Of a DNA stretch of 64,000 nucleotides, positions 40,386 through 51,524 are shown one piece after another (within the stretch, counting starts at the first letter, position 1; each line of letters starts with the position of its first letter). The stretch is taken from the NCBI RefSeq assembly GCF_000003815.2, contig NC_049995.1, positions 4,169,747 through 4,233,746 of the forward strand, read 5' to 3'. The stretch is from Branchiostoma floridae. Taxonomy: Eukaryota; Chordata; Leptocardii; Amphioxiformes; Branchiostomatidae. Below the pieces are notes generated by a model. The model did no database searches. It saw only the letters and a list, made by a program, of their open reading frames with translations, and was not told the origin of the DNA. Position numbers and translations under genes: made by a program.

Positions 40386-41166
40386 TCGTGTGTGGTTGTT
40401 ACAAGACATGTTGGTATGTGTTTTGATAGAAGATAAATGTGGCGGAGTGGATACAAACGTGTTTTATTTTGTATCTACTTAGAGCAGTATATACCTCAGA
40501 GTAGCAATCCCCATTTAGACACATTTGGGAACAAGTAAATTGGGGGTCAGTAAAACCAGGACTGTTAACGGAAGTTTTTAATTTGAAATGACTCAGTATT
40601 TGATGCATGATAAACAAAAATCAACTAAACTATTCGATTAATCACTAGACAGTGGATAAGATGCCTAGTTTGAGACGGATTATCAGGGCGAGTTGCGAGT
40701 TATTTATCGTTTATACATCGCAAGTTCATTTCGCCGATGCCTTAGAAAATATGGATCGCGACACCATATTCCCATATGTACTGATACATCCCGGACCAAT
40801 GACAAGCTGAAAGGGAACAGTGTCGCTTATTATTGTTAAAAGATTAGATAATATCAGTACGGGCGAAAATCATACGGCCGACTGTTGAAGCACACCACAA
40901 GAAAGACGGTCCAAGAATTCATTATTTAAATACGCTTCGTCAATTAACAGGAAACATTGTAGCCGTTAAAACTTAGCACTAGTTTTTAAGGTAGGCATAA
41001 AAGGGTTTAAATGTTTTGATTCGCTATTGTTGTTTTTAGCGTTTTAGGTTGCAATGTAGCAATCGTAAAGTACCCCCTTTTTGATAGGTACATCTCAATC
41101 TCCCGTTTTGATAGTTGGTTGCGTCTGAATCGCCCCCGTTTGGATAGTTACGACAGAAACAATGTT
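40386..41166. repeat. Old direct duplication, copy 1
   Basis: From GTGTGTGGTTGTTACAAGAC to CCCCGTTTGGATAGTT this block follows 42237-42745 in the same order and orientation, with many substitutions and about 270 extra bases. The best match is 40947-40998 against 42535-42586: 50 of 52 bases identical, no gap. No ORF is shared, so it is not an obvious coding exon. Confidence 0.75.
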
Positions 41167-41554
41167 TTGAAAGGAATGAATTTGAACGACAAGCTGTGTT
41201 GATGTAAACTCCTGTAAAAGCAGGAATTCCTTGTATTAAAAGCAGACCGCATGATTTATTGTCACCGGACCACCATGGAAATGACAAGTCTGTGTCATCT
41301 GTGCTATGTGGTGCTGGCTTTTCGTCACACCCGCAACAAGCGTTGTGCTAATCAGAAACGGTCTGTTGAACTGCCTTTTGTTTAGAGCCAGGCCTTCCAG
41401 GCGGTCCGGACTGCCGGACACTGGCACATGCGGGACACATTTTATTCCTCAAGCGGTCATTCTTTCTTAGCACGGCGTGGTGGGAAGAACGAACATTGCT
41501 ATTGTAACAGTGGGTTCTAGCGCTGCCAAACTGACCACGCCAACAGCTCTTGAG

Positions 41555-41635
41555 CTTTTGTTGTTGTGGTTAGCACGTGTGATTTGTGATCCGGCTGCCC
41601 GGGTTCGGCGCGGGTTCGAATCCCGGGAGTCGGGA
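41555..41635 (+). repeat. tRNA-like sequence (tRNA pseudogene or SINE head)
   Basis: A-box TGGTTAGCACG (41567) and B-box GGTTCGAATCC (41613) are both intact and 46 bases apart. The T stem has one mismatch. The supposed 5' acceptor (GTTGTTG) does not pair with the 3' side (GAGTCGG), so a working tRNA is not supported. Confidence 0.5.
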
Positions 41636-42236
41636 TGTTGTTTATTTCTGTTCTGACTCGCCCCTCTAGTTGTTCACTGGTTCCCATGCCGATCCTGTGA
41701 GTAACAGGCTAGCGGATGTGCCATACAGGGATGTCGGTAAGCGTTTGGAAGTTTTTGTGTGTTTTGCAAACCTCTTCATATTACTCCGTTCTTTCCTGGT
41801 CATTAGAGAAGCAGTTAGAAATAAAATGTATCTCGTCTTCCACCGGTTTTGCAATACAATGATTACAGGTTCTTTCGCCCACGGGTAGCTAGTTTGCATA
41901 TTGCCGATCTGACCTCGATATTATCTAGTGATGTTAAATAAGTTTCCATTGAGTATCCCTTCTTTAGTTTCTTAAAGAATCTTAACTTACCATTATCTAT
42001 AGACAGTCTATGAGAAAATGTCTGTATGTACAATTGCTTCTTAACACAATTTAATCGGACTCAGGTATAGCTTTGAGTGTTTGTTCTTCTAAAGTGGTTA
42101 ACATTGTCATCAAGTGACATACGTCTGTGTATTTAAGTGTGATTCTTCCCTTGTATTTAAAGAGTGAGATAGAGCCAGCTTAACAAATGGTAGCTTACAA
42201 GGTAATAACTCATGTACGCCATACATTGTGGATTAC

Positions 42237-42745
42237 GATTCGTGTGTGATTGATGCAACACATGTTGGTGTGTATCTGCATACAAGATGATGGGGCAAAG
42301 TCCTTTATTTTTGTATCTAATTAGAGTAGTATAAACCTCGGAGATGCAATGTCTAGTCACATTTTGGAAAAAGAAAATAAGAGGTCAATATAACCAGGAC
42401 TGTTACCGGAGATACTGAATTTAACATCGCCCAGTATAGGATGCATGATCAAAAATATCAACTAAACTACCCGATAAGCGCACCTCAGAGAAGACGGTAC
42501 AAGATATATCTATTGTTTTACGCTTCGCCAATAAACAGGAAACATTGTAGCCGTTAAAACTTAGTACTAATTTTTAAGGTAGGCATGAAAAAGTTCCGGG
42601 TTATAATGTTCTGATTCGCTGCTATTGCTTTTAGCGTTGTTAGGTTGCAATATACCCATCGTAAAATAGATCCTTTTTGGTTACATTTCAATCCCCGTTT
42701 TGAAAGCTGTGACTATATCGTCCCCGCTTGGATAGTTAAAACAAA
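42237..42745. repeat. Old direct duplication, copy 2
   Basis: Partner of 40386-41166. It ends about 190 bases before the proposed first exon at 42932. It may therefore lie in the promoter of that gene; copy 1 has no recognisable gene after it. Confidence 0.75.
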
Positions 42746-42931
42746 CAAAACGGGCGGTCCCTGGCCGTCGTCTGGACATCGTCTTGGGATTGGTCACCGT
42801 GCTGACGTCAGTCTGTAAACATTGACAAATAGGAACTGCACACGTACATTTTCCAACCAATGGCAGCCCTCAGAATAGCGTCAGTTTGCTTCCCAATAAA
42901 GATCGATCACTGACTATCTAGTCAGGCGGAG
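42746..42931 (+). promoter_or_regulatory. Promoter-like region before the gene at 42932
   Basis: It contains GATTGGTC (inverted CCAAT, 42788), CTGACGTCAG (CRE/ATF type, 42802) and CCAACCAATGG (CCAAT, 42855) in 70 bases, then the first candidate ATG. No TATA box is seen. Confidence 0.45.
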
Positions 42932-45900
42932 ATGGCTCGGCGGACAAGGTCGGCCGAGTTAGACGCGGCGCTTCAACTGGACAGTGAACATGCACAAGCG
43001 ACTCAATTTCGGTGAGAGTACCTTGCTAATGATAGCATGTATTATGTGTATAATAGATACGTCACAAGTTGTTAAGAGTGACTAGAGCTAAATAAACCGA
43101 GAGCGTTACGATGTGAATCGTACCAGGTGGATTTTGGGACTGTGTGCTTGGGTTGAGTAACACTGCCAACCTTAATCTCGTGGGCCCAAATCTTACCCCA
43201 AACCGCCCGAGACCTTGGTCTTCAAAACGTCCGCCAACATCACGTTTCGGCAAGATAAAATATGAGTCCCATATTAACGGCATTATAGTTTTGGCATTTT
43301 TACAGCGTATTGTTGTGTAGGAATTAGTCTTCATCTGTGACCGTGTTTCGCCAGAGTTTTTTGATTTTGTTTAGAGAATATCTTTCAACGTGGAAACTTC
43401 TTGGCAGTTTGTTACTCATACCACATGTCGTTTACGGCACAGCCAGGCACAACCCTTTTGTTTTTGATCGGCCGAAGATATCAGCGCTCCATGAGGCCCT
43501 TCTGTGGAATTCCATTCGCCACCTTGCCGCCGCCGAACAACAAACGCTTCTGTTTCTCGTGGTCATATTCATCTGTTTCCCGTGGTCTTAAAGTAAAAGA
43601 TACGATTTGTTACCGGGGTCCCCGTTCTCAATCATCTTTTTCTCTGCGTTTCACTCACCCTTTATCGTCTGTGGACTAGTACAGTCAAGCACGTATCCAC
43701 AGTTCTATAGTAATACTGCTGAGCACGAGTCGTCAATTAACCGACGATTGCCGGAACTGCCATACTCCCATCCGTCCTCCGATCGCCCGCCGTCTTATCA
43801 CTCTGACTGTAGCCAAAACGGTACCGGTAATCTGATCACCCATTGTCCTCCAAGCAGTTTAATAGCGGTGAGCGTACATGTGACTTATTTCATTCTGTCT
43901 TATTACAGGCTGGTGATGATATAGGCGCNNNNNNNNNNNNNNNNNNNNNNNNNNNNNNNNNNNNNNNNNNNNNNNNNNNNNNNNNNNNNNNNNNNNNNNN
44001 NNNNNNNNNNNNNNNNNNNNNNNNNNNNNNNNNNNNNNNNNNNNNNNNNNNNNNNNNNNNNNNNNNNNNNNNNNNNNNNNNNNNNNNNNNNNNNNNNNNN
44101 NNNNNNNNNNNNNNNNNNNNNNNNNNNNNNNNNNNNNNNNNNNNNNNNNNNNNNNNNNNNNNNNNNNNNNNNNNNNNNNNNNNNNNNNNNNNNNNNNNNN
44201 NNNNNNNNNNNNNNNNNNNNNNNNNNNNNNNNNNNNNNNNNNNNNNNNNNNNNNNNNNNNNNNNNNNNNNNNNNNNNNNNNNNNNNNNNNNNNNNNNNNN
44301 NNNNNNNNNNNNNNNNNNNNNNNNNNNNNNNNNNNNNNNNNNNNNNNNNNNNNNNNNNNNNNNNNNNNNNNNNNNNNNNNNNNNNNNNNNNNNNNNNNNN
44401 NNNNNNNNNNNNNNNNNNNNNNNNNNNNNNNNNNNNNNNNNNNNNNNNNNNNNNNNNNNNNNNNNNNNNNNNNNNNNNNNNNNNNNNNNNNNNNNNNNNN
44501 NNNNNNNNNNNNNNNNNNNNNNNNNNNNNNNNNNNNNNNNNNNNNNNNNNNNNNNNNNNNNNNNNNNNNNNNNNNNNNNNNNNNNNNNNNNNNNNNNNNN
44601 NNNNNNNNNNNNNNNNNNNNNNNNNNNNNNNNNNNNNNNNNNNNNNNNNNNNNNNNNNNNNNNNNNNNNNNNNNNNNNNNNNNNNNNNNNNNNNNNNNNN
44701 NNNNNNNNNNNNNNNNNNNNNNNNNNNNNNNNNNNNNNNNNNNNNNNNNNNNNNNNNNNNNNNNNNNNNNNNNNNNNNNNNNNNNNNNNNNNNNNNNNNN
44801 NNNNNNNNNNNNNNNNNNNNNNNNNNNNNNNNNNNNNNNNNNNNNNNNNNNNNNNNNNNNNNNNNNNNNNNNNNNNNNNNNNNNNNNNNNNNNNNNNNNG
44901 CACGTTACGATACAAATAGCAGATCCACAAACATAGTGCTGCAATATCTGCTGGAACCGCAGGTGTCGCTGCAGTACTGATAACAGCCGCTATTCTCGCA
45001 ATCATGTTCCTTCTTCTTAAACGACGTCATATTTTAAACAGATACGGCGATGAAGAACAACCTCCGCAGACAGAAAAGTGAGTGTTTACCCTTATCTAAT
45101 TTCTTGTTCTACGAAACCTTTTTGCAATGTTTGATTACCGTATACAAAGTCGAATAATAATGTGTAAGTCATTTGCATAAAATTTACAAAAGCTCTAAAT
45201 ATTTCATGGAGGTATGAGGTCGCCGAGCTCTAGTTTCCAATTTCTTTCTTTTCTACGATAGGGAAACATATCTTATAAGAGCTTATAATTGTAGTGAGCA
45301 AATCAGATATTAGAACTGCATCAGCATATTTATATTCAGCTGTACAAATATTATGAACAATTTAGTATTTTTTACTACTCGCACACAATACTACAAGGCG
45401 AGTCTTATATCATAGTATTATTATGTAGGTGACTCGTAAACAATACTATAGAGCGAGCCTAATGGTATGATAGTGTTATGTGTGAGTTGCTTGATAAAAG
45501 GCTACAGAGAAAACATTCAAATCTACATTTTTCGAAAATGCTGCATTTCTAGTTCTTTTAAACTCCATTTTGTTTGTCAATGTTTGTAATACATTTTCAA
45601 AAGAAGCACTTTTTCCATGAAATCTACAAAACCTTTCACACCGTACCTACCAACAAAAACCACCCCTTTGTATATGAAAATGTTGAACAATTCATCTCCC
45701 ACTGCATACGGAAAAGAAGTCGAACCCATCAAATAGCTGGAGCAGAAGTAGATTTAGATTAGACATTTGTTAAGTATACAATTATGCATATCACTAGTAC
45801 TGCTTTACTCTGTTTGCAATTAGCCGGGCATGAACTTGCAATTAAGTTATCTATTTCTTCTGCATGAACACAGTGCGGATGTAAAAAAAAAACTGTGAGA

Positions 45901-46068
45901 TCTGATTTTAGTATTTGTGTTTCTATTTTCAGGAGAATACCGTTTGTCCCACCGCCAGTGTTAACGGACATCTACAAAGACCAGGCCAACATTTACAGCC
46001 ATCATGGAGGACCGATCTACTTTCCCAACAGGAAGGAATTCATGAAAGAACATTATGAAGAGGACTAA
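42932..46068 (+). CDS. Single-pass membrane protein of unknown function (middle lost in N gap)
   Basis: Best supported are the last two exons. 44923-45077, after ATAGCAG, encodes a hydrophobic helix AGVAAVLITAAILAIMFLLL followed by KRR, a stop-transfer signal. 45933-46068 completes a tail of about 60 residues containing RIPFVPPPVLTDIYKDQ and ends EHYEED-TAA. The splice phase (2) agrees. Upstream, 42932-43011 (MARRTRSAELDAALQLDSEH..., donor CG|GTGAGA, phase 2) can join an open frame after TTTGTTTAG at 43363. That frame gives EYLSTWKLLGSLLLIPHVV. A frame at about 43687-43868 holds the WW-ligand motif PPSY and ends at GCG|GTGAGC. Whether all belong to one gene is unproven, because 971 bases are N. 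The topology suggests a cytoplasmic C-terminus. I do not recognise the family. Confidence 0.5.
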
Positions 46069-46261
46069 AAGCAGGCTTCATTGAAAGGCCCATTGTGTGA
46101 GATTTAGGCCTGGAAATTTCCAAACCTTCATATGAATGACATGTAACTTTCAACAACTACTTTTATATCATATTTGCATCATTATTTCATCTTTCTAGTC
46201 GTTGTAAACTGTTCAAAATACAAGGTCTGATAAGTGTATAAAACCATCTCAAACTAACATC

Positions 46262-46575
46262 ATCATGATAATCAAAGTTTAATCAAAATCTATTCAAAGC
46301 AGTGTTAAAACTGTTCAAACGTTGCTTTGAAACATTCGTTTGCACAGTCAATGATCTTGTAACTTCCCTCCCTAAATATTGGTATGCACTTTACAGTATT
46401 GATATAATAACGTTACAATCATGATAATCAAAGTTTAATCAAAATCTATTCAAAGCAGTGTTAAAACTGTTCAAACGTTGCTTTGAAACATCCGTTTGCA
46501 CAGTCAATGATCTTGTAACTTCCCTCCCTAAATATTGGTATGCACTTTACAGAGTTGATATAATAACGTTACAAT
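46262..46575. repeat. 156-bp tandem duplication, two units
   Basis: The units start at 46262 and 46418 (ATCATGATAATCAAAGTTTA) and end CGTTACA. Only about four bases differ between them, so the duplication is recent or homogenised. It lies in the likely 3'UTR of the membrane-protein gene. Confidence 0.9.
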
Positions 46576-46921
46576 GCAAGGACATGCATAGTAGGAAAAT
46601 CTAGTACCTTCTGTATTGTCCTAACCTTACACAAAGAACCTTGAGGACACCAGACAATGTTTTCGCTTATTGAGCGCTAGTTGAGTACATCGCATTTCAT
46701 ACTAGACAGAATGTAGAAGCTGAAACTTGAGACAGATGACATTAGGACGTCATTATCAGTTTTTAAGTAAGTTCAATTAGTATTTTAGCATCTTCTGAGC
46801 TGATACTTGCACGGTTGAACCGTCAACAAAGAAATATTGTTTTGCCTCAGCAGTTCTCCCGAGTTCAAGTTGTGCCATTCGTTTTACATTCGTTTTATTT
46901 TTATAAAGTAGAGAGAGAAAG

Positions 46922-47285
46922 ACGCACACAAACACACACATAACGTTACATACATAGTACATAACACACACTAACACTCACACATAACACACACTGACAC
47001 ACATTCACAGGTGCACACATAAGCACACACACATACCTACAGACACACACACGCATATTTACGCACACACAAGCACACACACGCGCGCACACAAATATAC
47101 AGGCACACACACAAGTACACATACGCATGTAAGCAGATACATTTACAATCTACTTAAACACACACACGAATATGCACGCATACATTCACAAATATGCACA
47201 CACAAATGCGCTTATACGAGCAAGCACGAGACAAACATATCACGAACACACACACACACACAGACACACACACACACACACACAT
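46922..47285. repeat. CA-rich microsatellite
   Basis: An interrupted (AC)n tract of about 360 bases, purest at 47248-47284. Confidence 0.9.
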
Positions 47286-48579
47286 ACAGTATCATATACT
47301 ATAAGGTGAGACGTTGACACCCTGCCTTTGTTTACCTTTCTATGGGATCCTGTTATATAATGCTCTGTCTCAACCCTGTTATGTAACGTTCTCTACTCAA
47401 TTCCGCATGACTGATGATTTCACCAAACTATGACCTCCAAGTAAACAACTCAACAAACTATCTGCTACACACGTTTGACAACATACTCACAAAATATCGA
47501 TTATGGGAAACAACATTTACTTCACGTACATATCTATGTTCTTTTTTCCACAATTCACAGACTGTGCAATTATATTTGACATTCTAGAATTTATGGTGTG
47601 TACTAGATCAAGAAAAAGATAATGCAAGATCACATAACTTGTTGTAATGGCTAATATGTTTTCCGTAAACTTCAGAGATGGAGTATTCATGTGACCGTAT
47701 GTCATTAGACACCAGAACAAAGTACTCTTATTTGAATTGGTTAGTCAAAAATGATATCAAATGATTCGACCTTGGTTTGGAACACACTGCACACGTGACA
47801 ACGGTGGGAAAGGTGAGCTGAAATTAGTGACCCTTTCCGGTCAAAACTTGACGAACGAGCTGACAGCCTTGGGCTCCTACTAACCAAGGGCGTCAACTTC
47901 GTAACATCCAACTACAGTACACAGGGATCCACCCAGATTTAGTATACTAACTCTTCTGTGCAAGAAGACGAACTCTTGGATGAAAGCAGACTCATGGACA
48001 AGGTAAGGTACTTATCTGTTATCATAATTCCCTTCATTTTTGTTGAAACTCACAGAAAAGTCATGTAGCAAGATTTTAGTACCGTGTAACGTTTGCTAGT
48101 GGTGACAACTGGCATCACGTCCGTTTCAGATAGTTTAGTTCAGTTCAGTTCGTAGTTTAGATCCTTGTCAAAACTGACGGTTAAAGCTGAGTATTTGTGT
48201 CAACTTAGTCCATACAATGTTTATAGCAAACGTTACTCCGGCAAATGTAGTGTGAGAGTTTAGCGGGGTTGTTGGCGCTGTGCAATGTGGCATAATACGA
48301 GATTGTCTGAAGTGAATCGGTGCGTAAGTAACACGCGTAGTTTAGCACTCATGTAACGTACGGGCGTAACACCTGGTTCAAAACTCAAAAGCGCCTTCTA
48401 CCAGTCATAAATTACGTTTATCGATGGACTATGTTTGTGCTGTCGTTTCGTGTTACATGTCTTGTGCTCAGGGGGTAAGGTCATTCGTGGGAATTCTTAT
48501 TTGACCCGAGCCTCACCTGACCTTAATCTGCACAGTATAATTATCCCCGCAAGGCAGGTTATGCTTATGCATACTGGCG

Positions 48580-48815
48580 CTTGTTTCTGTGCCTGTGTGT
48601 GTGTTTGTGTGTATGTATTTGTACACAGTGTGTATGTGTCTTTGGATGTGTGTGCATGCGCATATGTGTGTGTTAGTGCGCGTGTCAGTGCATTTATGTT
48701 CTTGTGTTCGTATATGCGTAATTTGTTATGTGTGTGTGCTGTGCGTGTGTGTGTGTGTGCGTGTATTCGTTTGTGTGCATGTGTATGCGTGTGTTTGTGT
48801 GTGTGTTTGCTGATC
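48580..48815. repeat. GT-rich microsatellite
   Basis: An interrupted (TG)n tract, the complement of the tract 1.3 kb to the left. The long cysteine/valine-rich frames through it are repeat artefacts. Confidence 0.9.
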
Positions 48816-49008
48816 TTTATTGTACACTACATACTATCGCTTCTCTGCTTGCACAGTCGATCATAGAAGTGAACTACTATCCGGATGGTACCCAGGCTAT
48901 ACAAAGAATTTCTATTAAGACGGCATTCCGCGCCTAATATGAAAAGGGTATAATGGTTTGGCTTGCTCCCTACATTGAGATCTCGGATAAGAGTTTCTTT
49001 AAAGCTAA

Positions 49009-49429
49009 GGGCACAACCCGCCGTACACAACTGCGCAAAAATGTGGGCAATATTTGTGGGATTCGTAAGTAATAAGTACCTCCTCCGTACGAAATCCTAC
49101 GGAATCTAACGGATTTGGAAGCACGCAGACACGCCGCAGCACTTTACGTGCATGCAGAACTTTCTCTGCGTTCGGGTTGCGGATTGACGCGCGTACCCCG
49201 TACAACGAGTGGAGTGAGTAAGGAAACCATACGTACGCAACGAACGATGCACACAACCGCTCACGGCATGCAGACCACATACCTTAAGCAACCGTGCGAG
49301 TGACGTGCGCTGACGTATACTCCCTCCCTGCTTTTGCCATCCCTTCCCCTCGTTTTAAGGAAAACCTGGCGGACGTGGCCTCCCCAAAAAACGTACGGAC
49401 GAAAAAAATACGTACGGCGGATTGTACCC
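49009..49429. mobile_element. MITE, 421 bp, GGGCACAACCCGCCGTAC ends
   Basis: The left end GGGCACAACCCGCCGTAC and the complement of the right end, GGGTACAATCCGCCGTAC, match at 16 of 18. The interior is rich in ACGTAC/CGTACG words and has no ORF. A target duplication is not clear. Confidence 0.65.
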
Positions 49430-49572
49430 GTATTCTATCACTCCACCAAACACAACTAACTAGGGAAATTCCATTATTCCGCAGCCACTTTATACTGCAT
49501 AGAAACATTAATGAGTAGCAAATAACGCATGAACACACAAACACGCACAAACACAGGCACACACACTATGGC

Positions 49573-49800
49573 ATCATTTCCGTGTCAAAATTTCGTATTG
49601 AAAAAGGTACCTTAAAGAAGCGAAAATAGACGTAAGTACGTCTACGCTGCTTTGAACAAAACGTCGTTTTGGTAAGCCTAAAGGGGCCTTTTGAACGATG
49701 CCCATACGTCCCCTTTGCATAGCTTTACAATTTCCGTGTCAAAATAACGTTTTCTAAAAGGGTACCTTAAACAAGCGAAAATACGTGTACGATGTTTCAA
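49573..49800. repeat. Diverged direct repeat, spacing about 157 bp
   Basis: ATTTCCGTGTCAAAAT, then GGTACCTTAAA(G/C)AAGCGAAAAT, occurs at 49576 and again at about 49730. Confidence 0.65.
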
Positions 49801-49837
49801 CAGGGACGTTAAACGTTACGGTACGTACACCCCTTCT

Positions 49838-50085
49838 CACTCCAACATGGTTATGCCCCACTTGATCAAGTCAACGTTACCATCTGGTACTGGGTACGTG
49901 TCACTTGAAATCGAAGCATCGTCACCCTTCCACCCCCCATACATTCCAAACATGGTTATGTCCCACTTGATCAAATCAACGTTACCATAAGCGACGCCTG
50001 GCGGACCATTAGGTACTGCGTACGTGTCACTTGAAATCGAGACCCTTCCCTCCCCCATTCCAAACATGGTTATGCCCCACTTGGA
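49838..50085. repeat. Tandem repeat of 100-115 bp, two full and one partial unit
   Basis: AACATGGTTATGCCCCACTT recurs at 49843, 49949 and 50065. It is followed in units 1 and 2 by GATCAAGTCAACGTTACCAT and GTACGTGTCACTTGAAATCG. It lies directly after the repeat at 49573-49800. The minus-strand frame stays partly open but has no domain. Confidence 0.75.
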
Positions 50086-50988
50086 AAAGGCGGCGGAAGG
50101 TGTGCGGATAATGGAGTGCGGATAAAACAATGACATAACACGTTTAGCACATTGTACCTGTTGCGATTTAAACAAAGTCAAAGTCAAAGTCTAGCACACA
50201 TGACAGGGCGACGTGATTGACAACTCTCTGGCACAAGGACGCCGGAAAGTGCCACGCGTCACGTGTGCGGTTATCATTCTGCTATTTCTTGGTGTAGGGG
50301 AAGGTGTTTTAAAGATGACAAGTGGATGGGTAAATGTTCTCAAGGGACAATCAGAAGAATAGATAAAAGGCCATAAACAGAACTTCATCAAATTCTGTGG
50401 GAAAATGAGGCAGAGAAATAAGCACCGCCCACCACCGTGAGACCTCCCGGTTTACGCGATAATGAAAATGCCGCCCACTTGTTTCAAAAACAAATAATGT
50501 TCAGCAACCGAACTCACATCACCAGTTTTAAGAGTTTGTTCCCTATACTAGCAAGAATGAAATCACGAGGTCCCCATAGACACGGAAATTGAAAGTATTG
50601 ATTTTTTGTCACAAATCGGAATGTGTCTTGAAGTTGAAGCACTGGAAATAATTTGGCATCTGGGTACTGTAACATCTGAGATAAATAAGGTATGGTTACG
50701 ATTGACACGCCTTATCCGATAGATCTACTGTCAGAGTAATAAATTACCTCGTCTGGTGTCGTATGTCTTTTTGTATGCCCAAAGGACATATTTCCACATT
50801 CTGGTTTATCATTACAAAACGGTAAGGCCACAGCAAGAAAATAATGAGATAGCGCGCAAAAAAAAGATGCATCGGGTAAAAAAAAAGCAAGATGGTTAAA
50901 ATTTCAAAATAGAGACTATAAACACTATAACAAGATTTGAAGTGACGAAACATGGGATCACAACTAGCAAGGCACTCGTTCCTGTATT

Positions 50989-51524
50989 AAAGAAGTGAAC
51001 CCATCCTGCGCCTTTGGGTGCCAATCCGAAACTATTTATCACTATTTATTCGATTGCCCTTTGTTTGATAAACATAGAACGGCTTTTCGCAACAATAAAT
51101 CTAATTTAACTGGCCACTTGTTTGATTTTGAAACCATTTCCGACAATCTGAAACTTTCTTTAGTCCTTAGAGGTTCGCCTACATTCAATGCTGAAATTAA
51201 TTCCAAGCTTATGTTATTCACTCAAAAGTTCATTGATCTTACTTAACGTTTCTAGTCATACTGTTATATTCCATGTGTAGAATTTACTACATTTATATAT
51301 TATTGAATTGTCTACTTTGTACGTGGGGTGGGTAGGGGTGTTTGGGGCACACACGACGTTAGTCGTTTAGTTTGTTCAAGAATTGTTTTTAATGTTCTTA
51401 TACCTGTACTCATTTATCTATATGCATGTTAAGTGGCACTGTTAAAATAAGTCTCTTAACTTGAGTGCAGTGCCACTTTGTCCTATCTGCTTTTATGTTG
51501 AATAAAAAAAAAAAAGAAGTGAAC
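50989..51524 (+). mobile_element. 5'-truncated LINE insertion with 12-bp target-site duplication
   Basis: AAAGAAGTGAAC is present on both sides (50989-51000 and 51513-51524). Between them is about 510 bp ending in AATAAA and a run of about 12 A, the mark of target-primed insertion. The first 240 bases encode the end of an ORF2. It contains CAFGCQSETIYHYLFDC, a C-x3-C-x6-H-x4-C zinc-knuckle-like tail found in many LINE polymerases, and stops at TAA 51244. The frame is intact to the stop, so the insertion is fairly young. This is a different LINE type from the one in EF1A intron 4 (poly(A) rather than microsatellite tail). Confidence 0.85.

Larger units (their letters stand above)
46069..47990. 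other. 3' flank of the membrane-protein gene, and simple repeats
   Basis: Probable 3'UTR followed by the 156-bp duplication and a long CA-rich tract. No gene is recognised. Confidence 0.4.

Noticed and set aside
41555..41635. Functional tRNA gene
   Set aside because: A and B boxes are present but the acceptor stem does not pair and the T stem has a mismatch.
43843..45005. Apparent 358-371-residue proteins across the second large gap
   Set aside because: They stay open only because N codons hide stops; only the exon pieces with splice signals at the edges were kept.
46946..48866. Cysteine/valine-rich frames in the CA and GT tracts
   Set aside because: Simple-repeat translation without start context or domain.
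47994..48937. Small two-exon gene MDK + SIIEVNYYPDGTQAIQRIS
   Set aside because: ATGGACAAG|GTAAGG and CACAG|TCG can be joined in frame to a 29-residue product, but the intron is almost all microsatellite and nothing supports the peptide.
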